Source: Chlorops oryzae (Eukaryota; Arthropoda; Insecta; Diptera; Chloropidae). Taken from it: a stretch of 64,000 nucleotides of DNA. Positions 54,374 through 64,000 of this stretch are shown one piece after another (positions within the stretch are counted from its first letter, which is position 1; each line of letters begins with the position of its first letter). Location of the stretch: contig CM035808.1 in NCBI GenBank assembly GCA_020466095.1, positions 78,307,863 through 78,371,862 of the forward strand. Reading direction: 5' to 3'. Made by a program: the position numbers and the translations under genes. The notes under the pieces are model-generated. The model was not told the origin of the DNA. It did not search any database and saw only the letters and a program-made list of their open reading frames with translations.

Positions 54374-54560
54374 AAATATGAGTCGTAGATGACTTCAAAA
54401 TGATAGCAAATATGAGTCGTAGAAGACCCCAAAATGATAGCAAATATGAGTCGTAGAAGACACGAAAATAGTAACACATATGACTCGACAATGATAACAA
54501 ATATGACTCGAAAACGACTCGCAAATGATATCAAATATGACTCCCCAAGAAGAGTCACGG
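54374..54560. repeat. 34-bp tandem repeat (about 5.5 copies)
   Basis: Units begin at 54374, 54408, 54442, 54476 (23 bp, 11 bp lost), 54499 and 54533. Core AAATATGAGTCGTAGAAGAC, changing to AAATATGACTCG in later units. It opens the overlapping ORFs on both strands, which are therefore not genes. Confidence 0.88.
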
Positions 54561-54734
54561 GTAGGGTTTCAATTTCTCCCGACAAAAGTATAATTTTTGA
54601 TCAGAAAACGAGCGCATATTTGATCTTTTTAATCAGAAAGGCGACTCGACGAAGACTCGTTCGACAAATTTTGGTATGCGTGCTCACGGAGACACGAGTA
54701 AGAACAAGTTCGAGAATTGGACCATTTTTAGGGG

Positions 54735-55400
54735 TACCGCAGGTACTAGGGTCTGTTACGAAAATCACAAAAACTGCTCTAAAATCGAAGTCCTTCAAGA
54801 TATTTTGATAAAATTGGTTATTTGAACATGTTTAAAGGTAAGTAATATGATTTTAAAAAATTGGAAAAGTGGGCGTGGCATAAGGACGTTTTTCGAAAAT
54901 TGTCTCCTACACCCGAAATACCGATGGGACTTGAACGAAAGTTGGCACGTATGCTGCCTTGATAGCCAGTAACGTCCAACCCCAAAATTTTTGCGATCGG
55001 CCCATTATTAAAGGTACCTCTAGTACTAGGGTCTGCGACAAAAATCCCAAAAATGCCTCTAAAACGGACTTTATTGAAATATTTCAATGGAACTTAGAAT
55101 TTGAGCGTATATATAAGGGTCCGATTAGAATTTCAAAAAAATTGGAAAAGTGGGCGTTTCAAATGGGCGGTTTTTATACAAAATTTAACAAAAGTCGGTA
55201 TATGCGGCCTCTTATGTCCTTAACCACCTCTTGATATTAAAAATTATATGAACATGTGTGTCTGTGTCAGGTATTCTATTGTCAGGCTCGCCTGACTATA
55301 ACACCCTTACTTGTTCAAGTTATTTTGATGAAATTTTGTGTCTGAATATAGTTTATTGTAATTTTTTTACATCTTAAAAGTGGGCTTGGCAAAAGGTCGG
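54735..55400. repeat. Degenerate tandem repeat, about 278-bp units
   Basis: GGTACCgCAGGTACTAGGGTCTG at 54735 recurs at 55012, and TTGGAAAAGTGGGCG recurs at about 54861 and 55140, with a third diverged copy near 55374. Repeats with GTGGGCG(T)GGC blocks are common in dipteran non-coding transposons. Confidence 0.7.
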
Positions 55401-56273
55401 CTTTCGAAAATTGCCTCCATAGACCACAATTGCAATGGGAATCGAGCAAAATCTGAATTTCAGGTGCTTTTGAAATCACAAACATCTATTAGAATTTTTT
55501 TGGTCAGTCCATTTTGAGCAGGTCCTGGTCCAAAACAAAATTTTCAAAACCTACTCCAAAACCAGAGATTTTCAGTTTTAAATTACCAGTATCCCAAAAC
55601 AATAAAATAAATGCAGAAAATTCTGATTAAAATATTTAGTGCGAATTTTATTTGAATTCGGTAGTTCAAACTATAAAACAGAACATAATGTGAGCAGAAA
55701 ATATTTTATAAAACATGAAAATTCCCTTGAAAACATAAATTTTCAAGTTAACCGCTAAAATAAACTACTTTTTAATTCTTCAATAAAAAAAATGTCGTTC
55801 CGTTATTCTATATTCTTTTGTCTCTGAAATGGCAAAAAAAAATCATATGATTGTCTCTATTGGTTCAAAAGTTACAGATTTTGTACCGACCTAACCTCAG
55901 TCTGAACCACTGTGCGATGCCCGGAACTTTTTTCTTATTGTTATCGATGCACTTAACAGCAGCAACTATAGGTAAAAGTAAATAAATTTAAATTCCAGAA
56001 AAAAATTTCAGTTTGCTCCATTAAATTTGTTTCATGCTTACCATTTTCATCTACTCGCACATCGAATTCCACACTACGACCTTATTCACCTGACCTATCG
56101 CTGCTAGTTATTGTACCCTCGACGTGCACTCTTTCTTTTGAAGTTGAAGCCGACGCAATTTCACCACATTCGTCATCGATTGATTGATTTGAACTTTGAA
56201 TTTCTGCAAACTAAAAATCAAAACTAAACAAACGAATCCGATTGATTTTTTCTTTTTTTGACATATTTTTAAC
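55401..56273. other. Non-coding, nothing recognised
   Basis: AT-rich, no ORF and no paired ends found. Confidence 0.4.
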
Positions 56274-57623
56274 CAGGGCGTGCAACCGGAACCGTAACCG
56301 ATTTTAACCGGTTTATTTTCCTAACCGAAATAAAACCGAAACCGATATTTTGTTTTTTTGGAAACCGGTTCCCGAACCGAAACCGAAACACCGAAACCGG
56401 TTCGAAACTGTTTATGAAACAATTTCCAACATCTTCCCCAAAATTTCATTTATTTCATGGTCGTTCATTAATGCGCCACATAAACATTCAGTCTGACTGA
56501 TCAGTTACCCGTGTGCGTGTTTATGTACTCTTGCCTATATATTTCCCTTCATGTGTCGGTGTGCCGCACCCGTGCTTTTTTCACTAAAACAATTAACTGA
56601 CTCATTCAGTCAATGTTTATGTGACTCTTAATCAATTACATACCATGTTTGCATGACCACTTGATACGTATTTACTCGACACGTTTACGACTATCTGTCT
56701 TTTTTTGCCACCAGTAAAAATCGTGTGAGCAAACAGAGACAGGTATACTTAAGTGTGTCGAGTGAACACGTATCTAGCGGGTAGTCTAAACATTGTAAAT
56801 TCCGATTATAAAAAAATAGCCACATCTTACACCATGTCCTAACTTCAACCAAAGATGCAAATTTTGGAAGCTTTTAGATTTTCGGCACAAACATAATAAA
56901 TAAGATATGTACGCATTTACACGTTAGCACATATCGATAATCAAACACATTTATTGTAGGCCAGGCGCGAAGAGATGTGTCATACAAGTTTTCTTTTCCC
57001 AATGCGTCCCTTGCTGTCTTAAATTGTTTTCACTGTATGCCGGGTCAGATTCGTGAAACATGTTTCGAAATTATTCCATTTGAATACATGGGAAAGAAAG
57101 AGAACCATTGATTGAAGTATGAAGAAGATTGTTCCGGAACAGTTAACAAACACCGTCTCTTTTCTTCTTACGTCTTTCTCTACTTACTTAATTTTCTCAA
57201 AACATTTGTTCGTGAGTCTGACTCTAGAATATCGAAATTTCTTAACGTGTAAATGCGTTTTGACAACATCAAATTTAGTTTTGCGCTGTGAATGTCAATG
57301 GTCTATAAAGCGAAGCCGACACGGTACTGAATTGCTTACTGAATCCTGAAGGGTTAAGGTGCGTTTGAAGTCTATTTCGTAGTCAAGATTTTTTATGTAC
57401 TGCAACGACAGTTGAAAATTTAACAATTTTAGGGTTTGCTTTGCAAGAGATTAATATCTTGAATTTTATCCGCGATTCTTAAAGTCTTTGAAAAACCCTA
57501 ACTGGAACGAAACGATACCGAAACCGAAATAATTTTTTTCAGAACGAAACCGTAATCGAAACCATAATCATTTCGTGACCAAAACTATAACCCGAACGTA
57601 ATTTGTTTCGTTTGCACGCCCTG
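56274..57623. mobile_element. Non-autonomous hAT-type element (1350 bp)
   Basis: Ends CAGGGCGTGCAACCGGAACC (left) and CAGGGCGTGCAAACGAAACA (right, reverse complement), flanked by TTTTTAAC (56266-56273) and TTTTTAAA (57624-57631), 7 of 8 identical. Both subterminal regions are saturated with AACCGAAACC/CCGAAACCG words, a likely binding-site cluster. No transposase; short ORFs inside are not convincing. Confidence 0.82.
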
Positions 57624-58358
57624 TTTTTAAATATTGAAAATGTTCGAACTTTCGAACATTTTACGCTGCGTACATTTTTGACTGCTGAGTATGACACTTG
57701 AATAACTGAATATAACATAGCTGTAGAAATTTGTGAGTATTTTTTTAAAGTATGTTACTTGGTAATTGTGGGTATGCATTTCTTGTTTAAACTTATATAT
57801 ACATAACAATTTGTTTGTTTTTGAGCGTTGATGACAGGGCCGAAACTACAATGGGGCAACCGGGGCAGTGCCCCGGGGCCCCCGACTCGGGGGCCCCCTG
57901 GCAGGAGATGTAGTTAAATGGTTGAGCCAAATCATACTAAAAACAGGAAAGTCTAGCGAAAAAACATGGCATTAGGAATTCCAAAAAAAAATTGAAACCT
58001 AATTTTGTTTTCCTTCTTGTGCTTCAAGACTAAATATTACGGATAATGAACTTTCCATCAAAATCATTGCAGTCTGAAAAAATCGATCTTCTTTTTGCAC
58101 ATGATCAGCTTCAAAATGCTTTACATAGTATAAAATGCTTGCGTAGTAAACGTTTCAGAAATTTGCGACAAATGGAAAATAGAGAAAAAGTTTTCAGACA
58201 AAAGAACACGTAGAGTCAAGTCTCACTTTGATGAATTGTCACAAGATGAAAGATTTACTGATCCCGAACAACGTTTCCGGGTCAATATTTTTTACCCGAT
58301 GATAGATACAATATCATCGCAACTTGAAAATAGATTTGCTGGAATGAAGATTGTTTTA

Positions 58359-59687
58359 CACAGTAAAAAATTTAGTTTAAAATTAAAACAATTTGGTTTT
58401 TATATAGAACAATCAGATATGGTTTTGAATTAAAACCATTTTGGATTAAAAAGAGAGAGAATTTAGGAGAGGGAAATTTCTTGTCATTGAATTAAAACCA
58501 AGATTGGTGTTAAATCAAAACATTTTTTGGTTTTAAAACTAAGCTTTTCCGGAATAAAACTAAAACCAAAATGGTTTAAAATTTAATCCAAGAAGGTTTC
58601 AAATTGATCTTATTTTACTATTAAATTTTAATCCAAAATTAGATTGAAATTTGTACCAAAATTGGATTAAATTTAATTCAAAAATGGATTAAAATTATCC
58701 GTATTATGCTTTGAAACCTAAGCCAAATAAAAAAAAATGTTTCAACATTTTTCAAAATATTAGAAATATTTTTATTTAATCAATAGATTGGGAACTTGAT
58801 GAAATTTCGTAACAACGTGCGACTAAGTCGAAGTGTTTGCTTACAAAAGTTTCTAAACGTAAATAAACGTTTTTTATTAAAAAAAATCCACGATTTTGCC
58901 AAACGAAATTCCACAGATCCACAGATATCTCGGCTCCGTCCCGATCATGCAAAGAAATTTCGCATTCTGTCTTAAGTTTTAAATTATCAAGAACTACAAA
59001 GAAAAATACAAATAGGTTTTTGTCAAACATTTTGCATTTAATCACTTTTGTTAGGTAAACGTACGTACCTGCAAGTAGAATTGTTTTAGGCCTAAGCTCT
59101 TCACTGGTAATATCTTCACAAATTTGTAGAAGTTGCACTTTTGCTTCATATTTTACCTTTAGAAACATTGTGAAATTTTTCCATGTGCTTCCTCTCTATG
59201 ATTTGACAGTTTAACAGGACTGCCGACTTGCTACACAAAGCTGAGAGAGCGTGAGCGCACTTTAAAACTTTTTGGTTTAAATTTTAAACCTAAATTTCTT
59301 AAGTTAAGAGTTGCCGAAAAGAATGCGTGAGAGCGAAGGACATTTAATACAATTTTGGTTTTATTTTAAAACCAAAAAGGATTAATATGTGAGTGAGCGA
59401 AGTTTAATCCTTTTTTTTGGTTTTAGATTTAAACTAAAAAGCTAAAAAGGTTTTGTTTTGCAACCATTTAAGATTTGATCGAAATTCATGAGCGTTTCAT
59501 GGTTTTAAATTAAAACTTCATAGTTTAAAGTTAAATATGTTTCTCATTAAATTAAAACCTTATAGTATTAAATTATAATTTAATATTGAAATGGTTTAAA
59601 GATAAAACCAGATGGTTTTATAATAAGAATAAAGGTTTTAAACTAATACCAATGGGTTTTAAAAGTAAACCATCATTTTTTACTGTA
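58359..59687 (-). mobile_element. TA-flanked DNA element carrying a non-transposase gene
   Basis: Ends CACAGTAAAAAAT (left) and TACAGTAAAAAAT (right, reverse complement), each preceded by TA (58357-58358, 59688-59689). Removing it and one TA restores the hAT-5 reading frame, so both boundaries are secure. Both flanks, about 400 bp each, consist of recurring GGTTTTAAATTAAAACC / GGATTAAAATT words. There is no transposase; the middle holds a spliced gene on -. Confidence 0.85.
58776..59168 (-). CDS. Two-exon cargo gene, 105 aa, function unknown
   Basis: Exon 1 59168-59069 starts MFLKVKYEAKVQLLQICED. A 75-bp intron (59068-58994, GTACGT...TTTGTAG) and exon 2 58993-58776 (VLDNLKLKTECEISLHDRDG ... 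SSSSQSID) follow. The frame is open even without splicing, but splicing removes a hydrophobic, unlikely segment (LFVFFFVVL). The spliced protein has alternating strand and helix character with a Lys-rich first strand and an acidic HDRDGAEISVD loop, which recalls PB1 or other ubiquitin-fold N-terminal modules; this is a shape-based guess. It has no DDE, zinc or RT motif. The coding sequence shows no lesion. Probably captured from a host gene. Confidence 0.6.
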   Translation of the reverse strand: MFLKVKYEAKVQLLQICEDITSEELRPKTILLAGTYVYLTKVIKCKMFDKNLFVFFFVVLDNLKLKTECEISLHDRDGAEISVDLWNFVWQNRGFFLIKNVYLRLETFVSKHFDLVARCYEISSSSQSID

Positions 59688-60409
59688 TAGATATTTACAA
59701 AATCCTGCAACCTCAATATCTAATAAATTCATCGAAGAGCGAGTTGGAGCGAGATACTGATCTGTTTTTCAAAACTTTCTCAAATGATGTGTCACCTTCT
59801 TTTTCTTCTCAGTTGCTTTCTGCCAGGTCGACTTTTTCACAAGAGATCAGTTCAATGAAAAATGAAAAGAGTTAGCTACTTTTTTGATCATTCAGAATTC
59901 GTCATTGTCCTCAAGTTATCCAGATGTGTGCACAGCTTTTCTGATGTTCCTAACTGTCCCTGTCACTACTGCGAAAGCTGAGCGGACTTACTCCAAATTG
60001 AAGTTGATAAAAAATTATTTGCGTAGCTCAATGGGACAAGACAGACTCACAAATTTAGCGATATTATCTATCGAAAATCAAAGAGCGCGCAAGGTTGACA
60101 CAAATAAAATGATAGACGAATTTGCTATGATGAAATCTAGAAAAAAGAGATTTTAGTTTTAAGTTTTTGCTTTTTAATGAAACGAAATGTTTTAAGAGCG
60201 CCTGTTGAACATAACGAATATATCATGAATATCACGACTGTTTGTAAAAGTTAGTGTAAGATGTGAATAAAAATTTTTAATTGATAAAATACTTTTATTT
60301 TTGCTTTGAATTTGCATAATATTTTTGTGACGAGTAATTTTTAGGTGGGGCCCCCAAATTTGGTTTTGCCCGGGGCCCCTTCAGCTCTACTTTCGGCCCT
60401 GGTTGATGT

Positions 60410-61636
60410 GTATAATTGATGTTTTTTGTTTTGTCTTGTTAATTACAAGTCAAATTTCCATCCCACTCCTATCAAACTAGATGGATACAAGAGAAGCTAA
60501 AAATGTAATGAACCAAGTGCAGTTCAAAAAACTGCAGCAATGACATATTCACACGACGCACAATTGGATATTGCCAGCGTGACGCAGCTTATGCAGCGTC
60601 AATCCTTCCGCAGCTCACGCACGATTGGACTTTCCGCTTGAAACAGTCTTTGTGTGCGTGTAATGTTAACACTCAAATGATAAGTGGCTGCATTCTGTGG
60701 TAGCCGAAAAAAGGCTGGATGATTTTTTTGCTGCCGTTGATTTAAATTTAAAAATTTGAATGGTTTTGATTATTTTGGCTTTAAAATTTCCAACTACTAA
60801 TAACCCGAATTTCCAACTACTGAAATGAAATACCAACTACCGGTTTTACGCACAAAAACGGCTTATTTTAAGCACTGTTATGGAGATAAGAGATGACGAA
60901 ACGAAGACCATTAAGCACCGTCACTTAATGCAGCGAATGAGAATCGAAAGCAGTCAAAACTAGTTCGCACCTGATGAGTTGTTGTTTTATAAGAGAAATA
61001 AGGCAGGATAGAAAAACTAATGAGCATATCACTCAATTATTGGCTTAAACCAGTAAAAACTAGTATAAGATAGAAAACTGTAAGTATATACAACAACAAA
61101 AATGTGTGTCAATAGGACGCAACAGAATTTTTGGCTGCAAATATCGTATAAAAGGAGCAGCATCAGCAATAGAATTTCAGTTGCTAATGGGCTATCGCAG
61201 GCGACTCATCCAAAAATCAGCAGGGCTAACTCCTGCAATTGAATTTATCAATTGAGAAGCGGAAATTTTTTATAGTTTCCTTTTATCTTTTTCGTGTTCA
61301 GTAGTCTTTCAAAAAGGAAAAAAAAAATATATAAAAAAAAAAATAACAAGACATGTTCGTAGAGAAGAAAGAAAGCTGCATGCTCATCCGCGTTTTTCTC
61401 TCCATTTCTTTCTTATAAATAATTTCGTTGTTGCTGAACCAACTGAATTGGGATGTTTCTTCTTTGTTGTTACAGGATTGAGAGCACTTCGGCATTTAGC
61501 ATGGTGCAAAAGCTGCCATAGGTTTTTCGTTTTGAGTTTTTGTTTTTTTTTTGCATTAGATAGACTCCGCCTATAAGGAAGACTGTGTTTCTTCCTTTCT
61601 CACACTTTTTAAGGTTTTGATTGCCCAATATATACA
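60410..61636. other. Non-coding, possible host spacer
   Basis: No ORF with a recognisable product and no paired ends. An A-rich stretch lies at 61317-61341. CCAACTAC repeats occur near 60790-60840. Confidence 0.4.
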
Positions 61637-63432
61637 TTAAGGTGGCCGCCAAATGTATGGAAAAAAATAAGTGCATTCGTATTCACGCTCCTTGTGATTT
61701 AAAATCTTGGTATCTATTGAAAACTTACTCGTGCAAAATTTTGTGGCGATTGGGTAATGTTTAGAGGGCGCTCATGGCCCCCGAAGTTGAGATAAATGTT
61801 GTTTTCATAACTTAAAATTTCCATAACTTGAGATGTGTTGCTGCTAGCTATAGACAATGTTCCGTGGCCCTTCGTAGTTTTTAAAACTACATATTTCGTT
61901 CTCATGTCTCAAAGCTCTATCTCAACACATAAAAAAATGTTCCTAATACGACCCGATTTTTAAAGGAAATTCGTTTTTTGTATTTTGCGGGTTAATCTGA
62001 CCTCTGACAGAAATAATATCTTTAACCAGCCCCCCTTATTTTTGTTTCAGCTAACTTTTTTTCTTAGGCTATGAAGCTCTATCTCAACAATTGAAGGGAC
62101 TTACCATAGAAAAATGTAGAAAATTGCTATTTTTTCCCTCCATGGGTGCAATAACAATCCGAGAAAGTTAACAATGAGTGGAAACCTCTTTTTTATGAAT
62201 AAAGTATCATTTCTCATCATTCAATATGCTGATCTATCCTTCATGTTCAAACTAGCTGTCATACATAATATCCCATGTTAAAGGTAGCTGGAATTTGATG
62301 AAGACAACATTGCTCAAAGTTGCCCTTCTTGGAGATGGTTAAATACGTAATAATAGATATATTTACATCAAAAGACATGTCATTATCATTGGCGTTTTTA
62401 AATAATTAAAAAAACAAAAATTGATGCTACTAATTAAAAAAAAAAAAAGTTTTAAAAACGGGAGCATTTGTAGTAGCACAAATATGCAATAATAACCCTA
62501 AACGAGCTTGAAAAAATTGAAAAAAGTTGGTAAAGTTTTGAAATGATCACAATACCAACTTTTTTCTATTTTTCAAGCTCGTTTAGGGTTATTATTGCAT
62601 ATTTGTGCTACTACAAATGCTCCCGTTTTTAAAACTTTTTTTTTTTAATTAGTAGCATCAATTTTTGTTTTTTTAATTATTTAAAAACGTCAACGATAAT
62701 GACATGTCTTTTGATGTAAATATATCTATTATTACGTATTTAACCATCTCCAAGAAGGGAAACTTTGAGCAATGTTGTCTTCATCAAATTCCAGCTACCT
62801 TTAACATGGGATATTATGTATGACAGCTAGTTTGAACATGAAGGATAGATCAGCATATTGAATGATGAGAAATGATACTTTATTCATAAAAAAGAGGTTT
62901 CCACTCATTGTTAACTTTCTCGGATTGTTATTGCACCCATGGAGGGAAAAAATCGCAATTTTCTACATTTTTGTATGGTAAGTCCCCAAAATTGTTGAGA
63001 TAGAGCTTCATAGCCTAAAAAAAAAAGTTAGCTGAAACAAAAATAAGGGGGACTGGTCATAGATATTATTTCTGTCAGAGGTCAGATTAACCCGCAAAAT
63101 ACAAAAAACAAATTTCCTTTAAAAATCGGGTCGTATTAGGAAAATTTTTTTATGTGTTAAGATAGAGCTTTGAGACATGAGAACGAAATATGTAGTTTTA
63201 AAAACTACGAAGGGCCACGGAACATTGTCTATAGCTAGCAGCAACACATCTCAAGTTATGGCAATTTTAAGTTATGAAAACAACATTTATCTCAACTTCG
63301 GGGGCCATGAGCGCCCTCTAAACATTACCCAATCGCCACAAAATTTTGCACGAGTAAGTTTTCAATAGATACCAAGATTTTAAATCACAAGGAGAAAGAA
63401 TAAAAACACTTGTGCCAAAAAGGCCACCTTAA
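61637..63432. mobile_element. 1.8-kb fold-back element (arms of nearly 900 bp)
   Basis: 61637-62530 and 62554-63432 are inverted copies around a loop near 62530-62553. The ends read TTAAGGTGGCC on both sides and the element is flanked by a 6-bp duplication TATACA (61631-61636, 63433-63438). Arms are almost identical inside but diverge over the outermost 50 bp. The two 63-codon ORFs at 61714-61905 (-) and 63177-63368 (+) are mirror copies and not evidence for a gene. No transposase inside. Confidence 0.9.
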
Positions 63433-63440
63433 TATACATA

Positions 63441-64000
63441 TTAAGGTGGATCGTTTTGTTCGATAAAAAAAAAAAAAATAAATAAAAATTGCCCTAGTGA
63501 AATAAGATTCTACAATCTTTTTAGGAGAAAGAATGCCCAGGGCACCAAAGATCAAACCCAACCAAAGAACCAAAAAAAAATTTTTTTTCTTAATTTTTTT
63601 TTTACTTGCCTAAATATATATTGTTTACAAATTTAATTATATATCTATATATATATATATATATTTGTATGATATGTATCATTGATGTTGAATACGCTTT
63701 AAATTTGCAGTTTGTATGTTTGAATAAATTCGTTTATTTTGTTGGCATACTGAAAATTCCAAGTTCAAGATGAAATGATTGCGAAAGATAAAACAAAAAG
63801 AAATAAATGTAATTCAAAACTTCAATTATGCACACGCTTGGCTACAGTCGTTGCACTTCTTGTAGCGTAAGCCAAATAAATATTCTAGACTTTTATTTGA
63901 TCAAAATGCCAATATTTCAAAATCAGTTTATTTGATCAAAATGCAAAAAATTCAAAATCAGCAATAACTGATTTAGCATTTCCATAGCGAATAAAATTTT
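63441..64000. other. Possible start of another TTAAGGTGG element, then simple repeats
   Basis: TTAAGGTGG recurs at 63441 directly after the fold-back, followed by unrelated sequence. A (TA)n tract lies at 63641-63663. A 35-bp unit (TTTATTTGATCAAAATGC) is duplicated at 63892-63926 and 63927-63961. No gene. Confidence 0.5.

Larger units (their letters stand above)
58060..60156 (+). pseudogene. hAT-5 (ZMYM-like) transposase remnant
   Basis: 58230-58356 encodes SQDERFTDPEQRFRVNIFYP and RFAGMKIV. The frame resumes after the insertion at 59690 with IYKILQPQYLINSSKSELER if one TA is dropped, has stops near 59870-59885, and ends 59884-60156 with the C-terminal hAT dimerisation domain (AERTYSKLKLIKNYLRSSM, RLTNLAILSIE). 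The upstream part near 58060-58230 is frameshifted. The zinc-finger N-terminus and most of the catalytic core are missing. Confidence 0.82.
57835..60401 (+). mobile_element. hAT-5 remnant split by a TA-flanked element
   Basis: Ends CAGGGCCGAAACT (left) and CAGGGCCGAAAGT (right, reverse complement) with GC-rich subterminal GGGGCCCC blocks. They are flanked by GTTGATGA (57827-57834) and GTTGATGT (60402-60409), 7 of 8 identical. Without the 1.33-kb insertion it is about 1.24 kb, far less than an autonomous copy, so it was internally deleted. Confidence 0.87.

Noticed and set aside
54279..54808. Overlapping ORFs on both strands around 54279-54808
   Set aside because: Opened by the 34-bp tandem repeat, whose units lack stops in several frames; no domain.
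61714..63368. Two identical 63-codon ORFs as a duplicated gene
   Set aside because: They are mirror images produced by the fold-back arms; no motif and no other support.

Overview
This window looks like a piece of an insect chromosome, most likely from a fly (Diptera, possibly tephritid-like). It is AT-rich, has very short introns (56-75 bp), and is packed with insect-type transposable elements: errantivirus/gypsy, Ty3 (mag-like), BEL/Pao, a Penelope-like element, mariner, Tc1, pogo-like, piggyBac, PIF/Harbinger and many hAT elements. I found no convincing single-copy host gene, tRNA, rRNA or CRISPR array. The species is inferred, not shown.

Layout. 1-2417: head-to-head gypsy/errantivirus fragments (pol on +, gag and LTR on -). 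2418-12452: repeat-rich DNA with a fold-back family, 46-bp and 45-bp tandem repeats and a complete pogo-type MITE (11110-11282). 12453-27628: one old hAT element whose transposase gene was split by a Ty3/mag-like retrotransposon (12745-25157, identical 130-bp LTRs). That retrotransposon was in turn split by a complete PIF/Harbinger element (15926-19332) and by a solo-LTR-like insertion (19732-24304). The latter contains a piggyBac with an intact transposase ORF, and beside or inside that lies a mariner. 27693-32728: a DNA transposon I cannot assign (26-bp inverted termini, apparent 4-bp target duplication, spliced CxxC gene) with a nearly intact hAT (27875-30714) inside it. 33143-39459: a TA-flanked inverted-repeat element holding three fused BEL/Pao fragments around a 149-bp palindrome.

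39890-50437: a fragmented hAT gene accompanied by a non-autonomous hAT (41383-43898) carrying a Tc1 element, and by a second piggyBac (45327-50066) carrying a second mariner. 50450-52482: Penelope-like element with an intact RT plus GIY-YIG ORF. 52483-56273: dispersed and tandem repeats. 56274-57623: hAT-type non-autonomous element. 57835-60401: hAT remnant split by a TA-flanked element (58359-59687) that carries a two-exon gene unlike any transposase. 61637-63432: a 1.8-kb fold-back palindrome. 63441-64000: start of another element and simple repeats.

There is no operon or pathway here. What the features have in common is nested transposition. Target-site duplications and reading frames that resume across insertion points give an insertion order for much of the stack. 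Most transposases are broken. The apparently intact ORFs are piggyBac-1, the Penelope RT, mariner-2 (full length but with a catalytic Asp changed to Asn), the Ty3 gag-protease and the 105-aa cargo gene.
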